Source of the DNA: Microbacterium neungamense
Lineage (GTDB): Bacteria > Actinomycetota > Actinomycetes > Actinomycetales > Microbacteriaceae
Assembly: GCF_024971095.1 (NCBI RefSeq)
Contig: NZ_CP069717.1
Coordinates: 2,232,001 to 2,296,000, forward strand
Direction: 5' to 3'
Length of the DNA: 64,000 nt
Shown: positions 24,770 through 34,740 of the stretch, piece by piece
Position numbering within the stretch: the stretch's first letter is position 1
How the letters are laid out: each line of letters opens with the position of its first letter
Made by a program: the position numbers and the translations under genes
Notes under the pieces: generated by a model
The model's database searches: none
The model's input: only the letters and a program-made list of their open reading frames with translations
Told to the model about the DNA's origin: nothing

Positions 24770-25183
24770 ATGGTGCGGAACATCCACGAGCGCGTGGTCG
24801 CCGGCACCCCGGACGAGGTCTGGGACGTGCTCATCGACTTCGGGGCCCTCTATCCCGCCAGCAGCGGGACGTTCGCGCTGCCGGACGGTGTCTTCCCCGG
24901 CGCCCCGGTGCGGCACGACCGCGTCGCGTATCGCGTCGGGGAGGTGGAGCCGGGCCGCCGGCTCTGGTTCGACGTCGGACGCGCGATGCCCCGCGGGCAC
25001 GGCGTCGAGCTCTTCGCGGTGGAAAGAGGGACCCTCGTCCGGCATTCCATCGACAGCCCGCTGCGCGGACTGTTCGCGCTGCTCTGGCCGATCACGCTGC
25101 GCCGGCAGCACGACCGCGCGATCGAGGGACTCCTGGACAACCTCGAGCGCGCCATGGCCCGCAAGGCCGCGCGGACGCCGTAA
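24770..25183 (+). CDS. SRPBCC-family protein
   Basis: 137 residues. ATG 24770 is chosen because GGAGG stands eight bases upstream; an earlier in-frame ATG falls inside the operator. The START/polyketide-cyclase-like helix-grip fold is suggested by IHERVVAGTPDEVWDVLIDF at the N-terminus and a long C-terminal helix (DRAIEGLLDNLERAMARKAA). Such proteins bind small hydrophobic ligands in a central cavity; no catalytic residue can be named. Cotranscription with and repression by the TetR protein is likely from the shared operators. Confidence 0.8.
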   Translation: MVRNIHERVVAGTPDEVWDVLIDFGALYPASSGTFALPDGVFPGAPVRHDRVAYRVGEVEPGRRLWFDVGRAMPRGHGVELFAVERGTLVRHSIDSPLRGLFALLWPITLRRQHDRAIEGLLDNLERAMARKAARTP

Positions 25184-25296
25184 GCCCGAAGGGCGCCGTA
25201 AGCCCACGGATGCCGCGAGCCCGCGGATGCCGTGAGCCCGCGCGTGCCTTCAGCCCGCCGATGCCGTAAGCCCACGGAGGCCGTGAGGCCGCGCAT
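25177..25296. repeat. 17-bp tandem repeat, seven copies
   Basis: Seven units starting GCC and built on GCCGTAAGCCCACGGAT, with exact 17-bp steps from 25195 on (25195, 25212, 25229, 25246, 25263, 25280) after a first unit at 25177. The array begins in the last codons of the SRPBCC gene and ends just before the LacI pseudogene stop. Units differ by 1-5 bases. A 17-bp step is out of frame, and no spacers occur, so it is a minisatellite rather than CRISPR. Confidence 0.85.
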
Positions 25297-25305
25297 CGGG
25301 GCCGA

Positions 25306-26223
25306 TCAGCGCTCCGAGGCCCCGGGTGAGCTGGCGCGGACGAGGACCTCCAGCGTCGCGTCGGGCTGCGACCAGTCGGGGTCGACGGCGGCACGGAACG
25401 CCTGGTAGCCGAGATCGCTCAGGGGCACGCGCACGGTGGTGAGCTGCGGGGTCACGTCCCGACTGACCGGCACGTCGCCGAAGCCGCAGATCGCGATGTC
25501 GTCGCCGACGCGGCGGCCGGCCTCACGGATCGCGGTCATCGCACCGATCGCCACGACGTCGCTGAGCGCGAACACCAGCGTGCCCGGCTCGATCCCGTCG
25601 GCCAGTGCGGCGGACATCGTCACGGCGCCCGATTCGCGCTCGAAGGTGCCGCGGTAGGTGCGCTCGACCGTGCCGCCTCCGGATGCGAAACCGGCGCGGA
25701 ACCCGGCGAGGCGGTCGTCCGAGGTGCGCACGCCCTCGGCGGCGCCCAGGGCGACCGCCTCGCCGGTATCCGAGCCGGGCCATCTCGCGGCCCAGCCGCT
25801 CCGCCCCGCCGCGGTTGTCGATGATGCACCGATCGCCGCCGGGCCCGAAGGTGACCGAACGGCCGCCCAGGGCGCGGAGCGCCTCGAGCTCGGTCACGGT
25901 TCCGCTCTCGTTCTCGTCGGTGCGCGAGGCCGCGAGGATCACCCCGCGGGGGCGCTGACCGCGCAGCGCCCGGAGGATGCGGGCCTCCCGCTCGGGGTCG
26001 CGCTCAGTGATAGCGATCGTGACGATCAGGCCCTGCTCGTCGGCGCCACGTGCGACCCCGGAGGCGATGAGACCGAAATACGGGTCGGCGATGTCGGCGA
26101 CGAGCAGCGCGATCACCGCGGAGGTGCCGCGCGCGGTGGCCAGGGAGACGCCGGCCGCACGCGCGACCTCATGCAGCGTGGGGGGCCCTTCCGGATCCGG
26201 CCCCCCGCCTCTCGGGGACTCAT
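25306..26223 (-). pseudogene. LacI-family regulator, decayed
   Basis: Three pieces of one gene are seen. First, HTH start PTLHEVARAAGVSLATA (about 26140-26200), in a frame without a start codon. Then, after GTS and without the ~40-residue rest of the DNA-binding/hinge region, AVIALLVADIADPYFGLIAS and the first sugar-binding lobe down to REMARLGY (about 25770). Then a one-base frame change leads to GEAVALGAAEGVRTSDDR and the rest of the protein, ending at 25306. The missing hinge and frameshift would abolish function. An intact LacI gene lies just upstream. Confidence 0.85.
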
Positions 26224-26232
26224 AGCGCGAGC

Positions 26233-27258
26233 CTAGCGGGGCGGGTGCGGGGAGACGGCGGCGCCGAAGGACGCGGCGGCCGCCGATTCTCGGAGCACCA
26301 GCTCGGTGGGGATGACGGATGCCGCGGGCGCGGGCGCCGCCTCGATGTCGGCGACCAGCGCGGCGACGGCGGTGCGGGCGAGCGCGGTGAAGTCCTGGCG
26401 CACCGTGGTGAGCGGCGGCCGGTAGTTGGCGGCGTCCGGCACGTCGTCGAAGCCGACCACGCTGACGTCCTCGGGCACGCGGCGGCCGCTCTCGGTGAGG
26501 CCGCGGATCAGGCCGAGCGCCATCTGGTCGTTGGCGCAGAAGACCGCGCCGGCGGTGGCGAGGGCGGATGCGGCGGCGTACCCGCTGTCGGCCGACCAGT
26601 CCCCGCGCACGACGGGCGGCGCCGGGATGCCGGCGCGCTCGAGGGTCTCGCGCCAGCCGCGCTCGCGCTCGGCGGCGGCGTAGGACCCTTCGGGGCCGGC
26701 GAGGTGGTCGACCGACGGATGCCCGAGAGCGAGCAGCCGTCCGGTCGCGGCGGCGGCGCCGTCGGCGTGGTCGCTCTGCACCGACCGGAAGGGCGAGCCG
26801 TGCGGCGCATCGATGACGACGAGGCGGAGATCGCCGGGGACGCGGTCGCGGTCGAGGAGAGCGGATGCCTCGTTCAGGACGATCAGGCCGTCGACGCCCT
26901 GGTCTCGGAGCGTGTCGAAGGCCCCGTCGATCGCGGCCGCCGTCGGGCCCGCGGTGACCACGGTGAGGGCGTAGCCGCGCTCGGCGGCGGTCTCGGCGAC
27001 CCCCTGCAGCGTCCGCGAGTTGCCGACCGTCGCGAGCGTCGTGACCACCAGCCCGATGGTGTGCGAGCGGCCGGTGCGCAGCGCGCGGGCGGCGCGGTGC
27101 GGGCGGTAGCCCAGCTCAGCCATGGCCTCCTCGACCCGGGCCCGCGTGGCGGGATCCACCCGCGGGCTGCCGTTCACGACCCGCGACACCGTCTGCCCGG
27201 ACACCCCGGCGCGCGCCGCCACCTGCGCCATCGACACCCGGCGCCCGTCACTCACCAT
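26233..27258 (-). CDS. LacI-family transcriptional regulator, likely of galactose genes
   Basis: 341 residues from ATG 27258, chosen because GGAGG lies seven bases upstream. HTH: SMAQVAARAGVSGQTVSRVV, NGSPRVDPATRARVEEAMAE, LGYRPHRAARALRTGRS. The periplasmic-binding-protein-like effector domain follows (HTIGLVVTTL ... FCANDQMALGLIRGL ... VGFDDVPDAANYRPPLTTV). It is divergent from galT, with two LacI-type palindromes in the 80-bp gap, so it most likely represses galTKE in response to galactose or a galactoside (inference). Confidence 0.93.
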   Translation of the reverse strand: MVSDGRRVSMAQVAARAGVSGQTVSRVVNGSPRVDPATRARVEEAMAELGYRPHRAARALRTGRSHTIGLVVTTLATVGNSRTLQGVAETAAERGYALTVVTAGPTAAAIDGAFDTLRDQGVDGLIVLNEASALLDRDRVPGDLRLVVIDAPHGSPFRSVQSDHADGAAAATGRLLALGHPSVDHLAGPEGSYAAAERERGWRETLERAGIPAPPVVRGDWSADSGYAAASALATAGAVFCANDQMALGLIRGLTESGRRVPEDVSVVGFDDVPDAANYRPPLTTVRQDFTALARTAVAALVADIEAAPAPAASVIPTELVLRESAAAASFGAAVSPHPPR

Positions 27259-27303
27259 CACGCTCCTCCCCTCCGCCGCACGATCCGTCGCCGTCTCCCG
27301 CTG

Positions 27304-27347
27304 TGTTGACGTTAGCACGGCGGAGGGCTACCGTGTTGACGTGAACA
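27304..27347. promoter_or_regulatory. two LacI-type operators overlapping the galT promoter/start
   Basis: TGTTGACGTTAGCA (27304-27317) and TGTTGACGTGAACA (27334-27347), centres 30 bp apart. Both keep the central ACGT core and TGTT/ACA-type arms. The second covers the GTG start of galT, so bound repressor would block initiation directly. Confidence 0.75.
27329..27334 (+). promoter_or_regulatory. -10 element (TACCGT) of galT
   Basis: TACCGT ends six bases before GTG 27341, between the two operators. Confidence 0.5.
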
Positions 27348-28533
27348 TGGACCAGTCCGCCGAGCAGCGCGCCGAGCAGCGCGCCGAGACCCTGACCGCC
27401 GGCGTGGTGAAGCGGGCGACGCGGCTCGCCGACGGCCGCGAGCTCTTCTACTACGACGATCCCGACACCGCTCTCGGGCCGGAACGGCGGATCGACCGGC
27501 GCACCCTCGACGCCCGCCCGCAGACGGCGACGATGCGGCAGGACGTGCTCACCGGCGACTGGATCACCTACGCCACCCAGCGCCAGAACCGGGTCATGCT
27601 GCCCGGCGCGGACGCCGACCCGCTCGCCCCGCAGACCGACGTCAACCCGTCCGAGATCCCGTCGCACTACGACGTCGCGGTGTTCGAAAACCGCTCCCCC
27701 GCGTTCGGCCCCGCCCTCGCCGAGGCGACCGGCGGCGCGCCGGCGGCATCCGATCCGCCGCGCGGGCTCGACGACCTCGCGCACCTCGGCCTCGGGCGCA
27801 CCCGCACCAGCGTCGGGCGGTGCGAGGTGGTCTGCTTCAGCCCCGAGCACGAGGGCTCGTTCGGCACCCAGACCGTCACCCGCGCGCGCACCGTCATCGA
27901 GGCCTGGGCCGACCGCACCGCCGCGCTCTCCGCGCTCCCCGGCATCGCGCAGGTCTTCCCGTTCGAGAACCGCGGCGAGGCCATCGGCGTCACCCTGCCG
28001 CATCCGCACGGCCAGATCTACGCCTACCCCTACATCACCCCCCGCACCACCCGGCTGCTGGACAGCATCGACCGCTCCGCACCCGACCTGTTCGCGCGCG
28101 TCCTCGCCTTCGAGCAGGCATCCGACCGGGTGGTGCTGCAGGGCGAGCACTGGACCGCTTACGTGCCGTTCGCCGCGCGCTGGCCCCTCGAGGTGCACCT
28201 GCTGCCGCACCGGCACGCGCCCGACTTCGCCGCCCTCAGCGGGGAGGAGCGCGACGAGCTCGCCCCGCTCTACCTGCGCCTGCTGCGCGGCGTGGACGCT
28301 CTGTACCCCACGCCGACCCCGTATATCGCGGCGTGGCACCAGGCGCCCGTGCACACCGGCCGCGACACGGTGCGGATGCGGCTGGAGCTGACCAGCCCGC
28401 GCCGGGCGGCGGACAAGATGAAGTTCCTGGCCGGCTCGGAGGCGGCGATGGGCGCGTGGACCGCGGAGATCCTGCCCGAGGACACCGCCGAGCGGCTGCG
28501 CGCCGCGATCGCATCCGTCACGGAGGAGACCCG

Positions 28534-28537
<4 letters not shown>
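27341..28537 (+). CDS. galT: galactose-1-phosphate uridylyltransferase
   Basis: 398 residues from GTG 27341 (ATG 27347 is two codons later). Leloir enzyme moving UMP from UDP-glucose to galactose-1-phosphate. Visible: MRQDVLTGDWITYATQRQNR, VFENRSPAFGP, RCEVVCFSPEHEGSF, and the active-site HPHGQIYAYP with the nucleophilic His. The C-terminal domain has SAYIAAWHQAP-like zinc/iron-site residues (YIAAWHQAPVH). GTG is supported by the TACCGT element six bases before it. Stop overlaps galK start (ATGA). The first 25 residues carry a short EQRAEQRAE repeat. Confidence 0.95.
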
Positions 28538-29772
<1,235 letters not shown>

Positions 29773-29822
29773 GACCGCCTGACAGAATGGACGGTGCGCA
29801 CGAGCGCGACGGAAGGAGTCCC

Positions 29823-30800
29823 ATGTCCTGGCTTGTCACCGGCGGCGCCGGCTACATCGGAGCGCACGTGGTGCGCGCGCTGGCATCGGCGGGCATCGCC
29901 CCGGTCGTCCTCGACGACCTCTCCAGCGGCCGGGCGTCCTTCGTCCCCGCCGACGTTCCGCTCGTCGAGGGCAGCATCCTCGACCGCGAGCTGATGGAGC
30001 GCGCCCTGCGCGAGCACGACGTGGAGGGCGTGATCCACGTCGCCGGCTTCAAGTACGCCGGGGTCTCGGTGCAGCGGCCCCTGCACACCTACGCGCAGAA
30101 CGTCGAGGGCACCCGCATCGTGCTCGAGGCGATGGAGGCCGCCGGCGTCGACCGGATCGTGTTCTCGTCCAGCGCCGCCGTCTACGGCACCCCGGACGTC
30201 GACCAGGTCACCGAGGACACCCCGAAGCGGCCCGCCAGCCCGTACGGCGAGTCGAAGCTGATCGGCGAATGGCTGCTGCGCGACCAGGGCATCGCGACGG
30301 CCGAGAGCGACAAGCCGCTGCGGCACACCTCGCTGCGGTACTTCAACGTGGTCGGCTCCGCCGACCCGACCGTGTACGACGTCAGCCCGCACAACCTGTT
30401 CCCGATCGTGTTCGAGGCCCTGCTGGCCGGGGACACCCCGCGGATCAACGGCGACGACTACGACACCCCGGACGGCACCAACGTCCGCGACTACGTGCAC
30501 GTCGGCGACATCGCCGCCGCGCACGTCGCCGCCGCCCAGCGGCTCACCGCCGGCGAGCCGATCGAACCCGCCTACAACCTCGGCTCCGGAGACGGCCTCA
30601 GCGTGAAGCAGATCATGGATGCCATGGCCCGGGTGACCGGCATCGACTTCACCCCCGTGATCGGGCCGCGCCGGCCCGGCGACCCGGACCGGATCGTGGC
30701 GTCCGGCGAGCTGGCGGCGCGGGACCTCGACTGGAAGATGCGGTACTCGGTGGACGAGATGGTGCAGACGGGCTGGGAGGCGCGGCGCAGCGCCGGCTGA
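29823..30800 (+). CDS. galE: UDP-glucose 4-epimerase
   Basis: 325 residues, short-chain dehydrogenase fold. Third Leloir enzyme; interconverts UDP-galactose and UDP-glucose with bound NAD. N-terminal VTGGAGYIGAHVVRAL is the dinucleotide-binding motif; SSSAAVYG and SPYGESKLIGEW give the catalytic Ser and YxxxK; LRYFNVVGSADP is typical of the family. AAGGAG lies eight bases before ATG 29823. Gap to galK is 50 bp, so galTKE form one operon. Confidence 0.95.
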   Translation: MSWLVTGGAGYIGAHVVRALASAGIAPVVLDDLSSGRASFVPADVPLVEGSILDRELMERALREHDVEGVIHVAGFKYAGVSVQRPLHTYAQNVEGTRIVLEAMEAAGVDRIVFSSSAAVYGTPDVDQVTEDTPKRPASPYGESKLIGEWLLRDQGIATAESDKPLRHTSLRYFNVVGSADPTVYDVSPHNLFPIVFEALLAGDTPRINGDDYDTPDGTNVRDYVHVGDIAAAHVAAAQRLTAGEPIEPAYNLGSGDGLSVKQIMDAMARVTGIDFTPVIGPRRPGDPDRIVASGELAARDLDWKMRYSVDEMVQTGWEARRSAG

Positions 30801-30807
30801 CGGATCT

Positions 30808-31173
30808 GTGGGGGCGGGACAGCTGGTGCGCGATGTGCGGGTGCGGCAGGCCGTACGCGGGGATGCGCCGGGGATCGCTGTGGTGCACGTGCGGGCGTGG
30901 CAGGAGGCGTACCGGGGGCTGATGCCGCAGGACGTGCTGGACGGGCTGTCGGTCGAGCAGCGCGAGAACGGCTGGGACGCGATCCTGCGCGACCCGAGGC
31001 CGAACTCGCTCACACTCGTCGCCGAGCGCGACGGCTCGATCGTCGGCTGGGCCAGCATCGGCGCCGCCCGGTTCTACGAGCGGAACGGCTGGATCGCCGA
31101 CGGCGCGACCAAGGTCGAGGAGCGGCCAGGACTCGTGCTGCACGAGCGCCGCCACGTGAAGCGCTTCCGCTGA
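30808..31173 (+). pseudogene. GNAT acetyltransferase with internal deletion
   Basis: 121 residues from GTG 30808. The N-terminus (VRQAVRGDAPGIAVVHVRAW then QEAYRGLMPQDVLDGLS) and the C-terminus (ARFYERNGWIADGATKVEER) are both well-formed GNAT segments, but IVGWASIG runs directly into ARFYERNGW. Comparison with the intact GNAT at 55768, where ~55 residues separate the same two points, shows that the acetyl-CoA-binding motif A is missing. The deletion is in frame, so a stable but inactive product is possible. It starts 7 bp after galE. Confidence 0.8.
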
Positions 31174-31218
31174 CACCGCCGACCACCTGCTGCCGCGAAA
31201 TCGGAAGCTTTCGGCACA

Positions 31219-31233
31219 GATTTCTACGAAATC
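31219..31233. promoter_or_regulatory. operator-like palindrome upstream of the AsnC gene
   Basis: GATTTCTACGAAATC, perfect 6-bp arms around TAC, 38 bp before the AsnC ATG in an AT-rich patch. Nearby GAAATC/CAAATC half-sites suggest cooperative binding, perhaps autoregulation by the AsnC protein. Confidence 0.55.
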
Positions 31234-31270
31234 AGTTGCAAATCGCCGTACACACTGTCAAGATCGTCGC

Positions 31271-31738
31271 ATGACCGAGAAGCCGAAGCACGCGGTCCTG
31301 GACGACGTCTCCAAGCGGATCATCGAACTGCTCCAGGAGGACGGGCGACGTCCGTACGCCGACATCGGCCGTGCCGTCGGGCTCAGCGAGGCGGCGGTGC
31401 GGCAGCGGGTGCAACGGCTCACCGAGGCGGGCATCATGCAGATCGTCGCGGTGACCGACCCGCGGCAGCTCGGGTTCTCCCGCATGGCGATGATCGGCAT
31501 CCGCGTCGACGGCGATCCGCGGGAGGCGGCCGAGGCGCTCTCGCAGATCACGGAGATCGCGTACGTCGTCGTCACGCTCGGCTCCTTCGACATCCTGGCG
31601 GAGGCGGTGTGCGAGACCGACGAGGACCTGCTGTCGCTGGTCGCCACCCGAGTGCGCGCGATCCCCGGCGTCTCGCACACCGAATGCTTCCTCTACGCCG
31701 GCCTGCACAAGGACTTCTACAACTGGGGCACACGCTGA
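31271..31738 (+). CDS. Lrp/AsnC-family transcriptional regulator
   Basis: 155 residues. N-terminal HTH_AsnC: LDDVSKRIIELLQEDGRRPY, ADIGRAVGLSEAAVRQRVQR. The C-terminal RAM/ligand domain follows (MIGIRVDGDPREAAEAL, VTLGSFDILAEAVCETDEDL). Amino acids or amines are the usual effectors. It stands 40 bp before an FAD amine/amino-acid oxidoreductase gene in the same direction, so it probably controls that gene and itself. Confidence 0.92.
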   Translation: MTEKPKHAVLDDVSKRIIELLQEDGRRPYADIGRAVGLSEAAVRQRVQRLTEAGIMQIVAVTDPRQLGFSRMAMIGIRVDGDPREAAEALSQITEIAYVVVTLGSFDILAEAVCETDEDLLSLVATRVRAIPGVSHTECFLYAGLHKDFYNWGTR

Positions 31739-31778
31739 CGCCGTCGCCCCCGCATCCGCCCCTCACATCGAAGTGATC

Positions 31779-33179
31779 ATGGGAACCACCGTCTTCGAAC
31801 GACGGCGCCCGGACGACGCCGTCGTCGACCACGCGCTCAGCGGCGCCCGCCGCGGCGTGTTCTGGCTCGAGGACGTCGAACGTCCGCAGCATCCGCCGGT
31901 GCGCGGCACCGTGCGCACCGACCTCGCCGTCGTCGGCGGCGGGTACGCGGGCCTGTGGACCGCCGTGCGGGCGAGGGAGCGCGACCCCGACCGGCGCGTG
32001 CTGCTGCTCGAAGCCGCCCGCATCGGATGGGCGGCGTCCGGCCGCAACGGGGGCTTCTGCGCGGCCAGCCTCACCCACGGACGCGAGAACGGCCGGCGCC
32101 GCTGGCCGGGCGAGATCGACCGGCTCGACGAGCTCGGGATGCGCAACCTGGGCGAGATCGAGGAGACCGTCGCCCGGTACGACATGGACGTCGACTGGGA
32201 GCGCACCGGCGAGATGCACGTCGCCACCGAGCCGCACCAGGTGGAGTGGATGCGGGAGGAGGGCCATTTCCTCGACCAGGAGGCGGTCCGCGCCGAGGTG
32301 CACTCCCCCACCTACCTCGCCGGATCCTGGAACCCGGCGGCGTGCGCCATGGTGCATCCGGGCAAGCTCGCGGTCGAGCTGGCGCGCGTGGCCGCCGAGC
32401 TCGGCGTGGAGATCCACGAGGGCAGCCGGGTCACGGGCATCAGCGGCCGGGGGACCCAGACGCTCGCCATCGACGGTGGCGGCCGGGTCGTGGCGGACCA
32501 CGTCGCGCTCGCCACGAACGTGTTCCCGTCGCTGCTCCGGCGCAACCGGCTGATGACCGTGCCCGTCTACGACCATGTGCTGATGACCGAGCCGCTCACG
32601 GCAGCACAGCTGAGCGCCATCGGCTGGCGGAACCGGCAGGGGATCGCCGACAGCGCGAACCAGTTCCACTATTACCGGCTCACCGCCGACGGCCGCATCC
32701 TGTTCGGCGGGTACGACGCGATCTACCACTTCGGCGGGCGGGTGCGGGCGGCGTACGAGGACCGGCCGGAGAGCTTCCGCCGGCTGGCTGCGCACTTCTT
32801 CGCGACCTTCCCGCAGCTGGAGGGTCTGCAGTTCAGCCACCGCTGGGCCGGCGCGATCGACACCTGCAGCCGGTTCTGCGCCTTCTTCGGTCTGGCCCGC
32901 GCCGGCCGCGTCGCCTACGCGGCCGGCTTCACCGGGCTCGGCGTCAGCGCCACCCGCTTCGCGGCGGACGTGATGCTCGACCGGCTGTCGGGCCTTGAGA
33001 CCGAGCGCACCGAGTTCGAGATGGTGCGCACGCGGCCGATCCCGTTCCCTCCCGAACCGGCCGCGGCGATCGGCATCAATCTCGTCCGCGCCTCGATGGA
33101 TCGCGCGGACCACAACGAGGGCCGCCGCAACCTCTTCCTGAAGACCCTGGATGCGGTCGGGATGGGCTTCGACTCCTGA
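31779..33179 (+). CDS. FAD-dependent oxidoreductase, DAO family (PuuB-like)
   Basis: 466 residues from ATG 31779 (GTG 31773 is also in frame). N-terminal Rossmann FAD motif VVGGGYAGLWTAVRARE near residue 50, then RIGWAASGRNGGFC, which is the conserved flavin-contacting block of glycine/D-amino-acid oxidases and gamma-glutamylputrescine oxidases. A C-terminal AAGFTGLGVSATRFAADVM closes the FAD site. The enzyme probably oxidises an amine or N-methyl/N-glutamyl amino acid. The amine-ligase operon at 14-17 kb could supply gamma-glutamyl amines, but the link is inference. Confidence 0.88.
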   Translation: MGTTVFERRRPDDAVVDHALSGARRGVFWLEDVERPQHPPVRGTVRTDLAVVGGGYAGLWTAVRARERDPDRRVLLLEAARIGWAASGRNGGFCAASLTHGRENGRRRWPGEIDRLDELGMRNLGEIEETVARYDMDVDWERTGEMHVATEPHQVEWMREEGHFLDQEAVRAEVHSPTYLAGSWNPAACAMVHPGKLAVELARVAAELGVEIHEGSRVTGISGRGTQTLAIDGGGRVVADHVALATNVFPSLLRRNRLMTVPVYDHVLMTEPLTAAQLSAIGWRNRQGIADSANQFHYYRLTADGRILFGGYDAIYHFGGRVRAAYEDRPESFRRLAAHFFATFPQLEGLQFSHRWAGAIDTCSRFCAFFGLARAGRVAYAAGFTGLGVSATRFAADVMLDRLSGLETERTEFEMVRTRPIPFPPEPAAAIGINLVRASMDRADHNEGRRNLFLKTLDAVGMGFDS

Positions 33180-33265
33180 GCGCCGCGGAGTGCCATAACC
33201 GGGCCGCCGGCGCAAGCGTCATCCGGGCCGTCGCCGGCCGCGGGATACTGGGCGTGGGAGGGGAG

Positions 33266-34717
33266 ATGAGCGAGGGGCCGGTCGTCGAGACGCGTGAGGG
33301 GCCGGTGCGCGGCATCCGCCGGGATCACGACGTCGCGTTCCTGGGCATCCCGTACGCCGCGCCGCCCACCGGCGAGCGCCGCTTCCTCGCGCCGCAGCCG
33401 GTGCGGCCGTGGACCCAGGTGCGGGACGCCACCCGGTACGGGCCCACCCCGCAGCGCCGCGAGGAGCCGAACGCCCTCATCCCCGAGCCGAGCATCCCCG
33501 GCGCGGAGACGCTCAACCTGAACGTGTTCACCCCGGCGGCCGACGACGGCGGCCGGCCGGTGCTGGTGTGGATCCACGGCGGCGGCTTCTCGGCGGGGTC
33601 GGCTGCGAGCCCGTGGTACGACGGCGGCACGTTCACCCGGGACGGGGTGGTCGTGGTCACTCTGTCCTACCGGCTCGGCTTCGACGGCTTCGGCGTCATC
33701 GACGGGGCCCCCGACAACCGCGGCGTGCGTGACTGGATCGCGGCCCTGGAGTGGGTGCAGCGCAACATCGCCGCCTTCGGCGGCAGTCCCGACCGCGTCA
33801 CGATCGGCGGGCACTCCGCCGGCGGCGGGGCGGTGCTCGCCCTGCTCGGGATGCCGGCCGCGCAGCACCTGTTCGGCGCCGTGATGTCCTTCTCCGGGGC
33901 GATCGCCGACATCCCCCGCGACCTGGCGCGGCAGCGCAGCATCCGCCTCGCCGAGATGGTCGGCGTGGAGCCGACGCTGGACGGCTTCCGCGGGGCGACC
34001 GAGCGCGAGCTCACCCGACGGCAGTACCAGGCGTCGCTGCTCGGCAAGCGGGGGCTCGCCGCCACCCTGGCGGCGCTGCGCGACGGGCTGCCGTGGGGTC
34101 CGGTCATCGACGGGGAGCTCATCCCGCAGCCGACGGTCGACTCCTTCCGCGACGGCGTCGGCGCCGACAAGCCGCTGCTGCTGGGCGCGACCGACGACGA
34201 GTTCACCACGGCGATCGAGACCGCCCCGCGGGTGCTGCGCCGGCTGCCCCGGCACCTGCTGCTGCGGATCGTGGAGCGGGACGCCGGGCGGCGACGCAGC
34301 TGGCGGCGGTCGAATCGGGCGCTGCGGCGCAACGCCGTGGGCACGCTGGGCCGCTACGTCGCCGACGAGGTGTTCCGCTCGCTGGTGGTCGCGGTCGCGG
34401 AGGCGCGGCGGGACGCCCCGACCTGGGTGTACCGGTTCGCGTGGGTGTCGCCGACGCTGGGCTGGTCGTGCCACTGCCTGGACGTGCCGTTCTGGTGGGA
34501 CGTGCTGCACGGGCCCCGGGTCGCGCCGATCGCCGGCCGCCGCCCGCCGCAGCGCGTCGCGGACGAGATGCACGGCGCCGCCGCGGCCTTCGTCAGGCAG
34601 CACGACCCGGGCTGGCCGGCCTGGGCGAGCAGCCCCGGCACGGCCCGGGTGTTCGGCGCCGACGAGGGCCCGGAGGTGTCGTCGACGGCGTACGACGGGG
34701 CGGTGCCGCTGGTCTGA
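33266..34717 (+). CDS. type-B carboxylesterase
   Basis: 483 residues. Alpha/beta hydrolase of the carboxylesterase/cholinesterase type: TREGPVRGIRRDHDVAFLGI at the N-terminus, oxyanion loop WIHGGGFSAGS, nucleophile motif IGGHSAGGGAV (Ser), and a C-terminal SCHCLDVPFWWD containing the catalytic His. ATG 33266 has GGGAGGGGAG upstream. No signal peptide, so it acts in the cytoplasm. Ends 23 bp from the convergent putA stop. Substrate unknown. Confidence 0.9.
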   Translation: MSEGPVVETREGPVRGIRRDHDVAFLGIPYAAPPTGERRFLAPQPVRPWTQVRDATRYGPTPQRREEPNALIPEPSIPGAETLNLNVFTPAADDGGRPVLVWIHGGGFSAGSAASPWYDGGTFTRDGVVVVTLSYRLGFDGFGVIDGAPDNRGVRDWIAALEWVQRNIAAFGGSPDRVTIGGHSAGGGAVLALLGMPAAQHLFGAVMSFSGAIADIPRDLARQRSIRLAEMVGVEPTLDGFRGATERELTRRQYQASLLGKRGLAATLAALRDGLPWGPVIDGELIPQPTVDSFRDGVGADKPLLLGATDDEFTTAIETAPRVLRRLPRHLLLRIVERDAGRRRSWRRSNRALRRNAVGTLGRYVADEVFRSLVVAVAEARRDAPTWVYRFAWVSPTLGWSCHCLDVPFWWDVLHGPRVAPIAGRRPPQRVADEMHGAAAAFVRQHDPGWPAWASSPGTARVFGADEGPEVSSTAYDGAVPLV

Positions 34718-34740
34718 GGGCCCGGCCCCTCGCCGGCGAC

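Noticed and set aside
25177..25296. Tandem array considered as CRISPR
   Set aside because: Units are contiguous 17-mers without spacers and partly coding.
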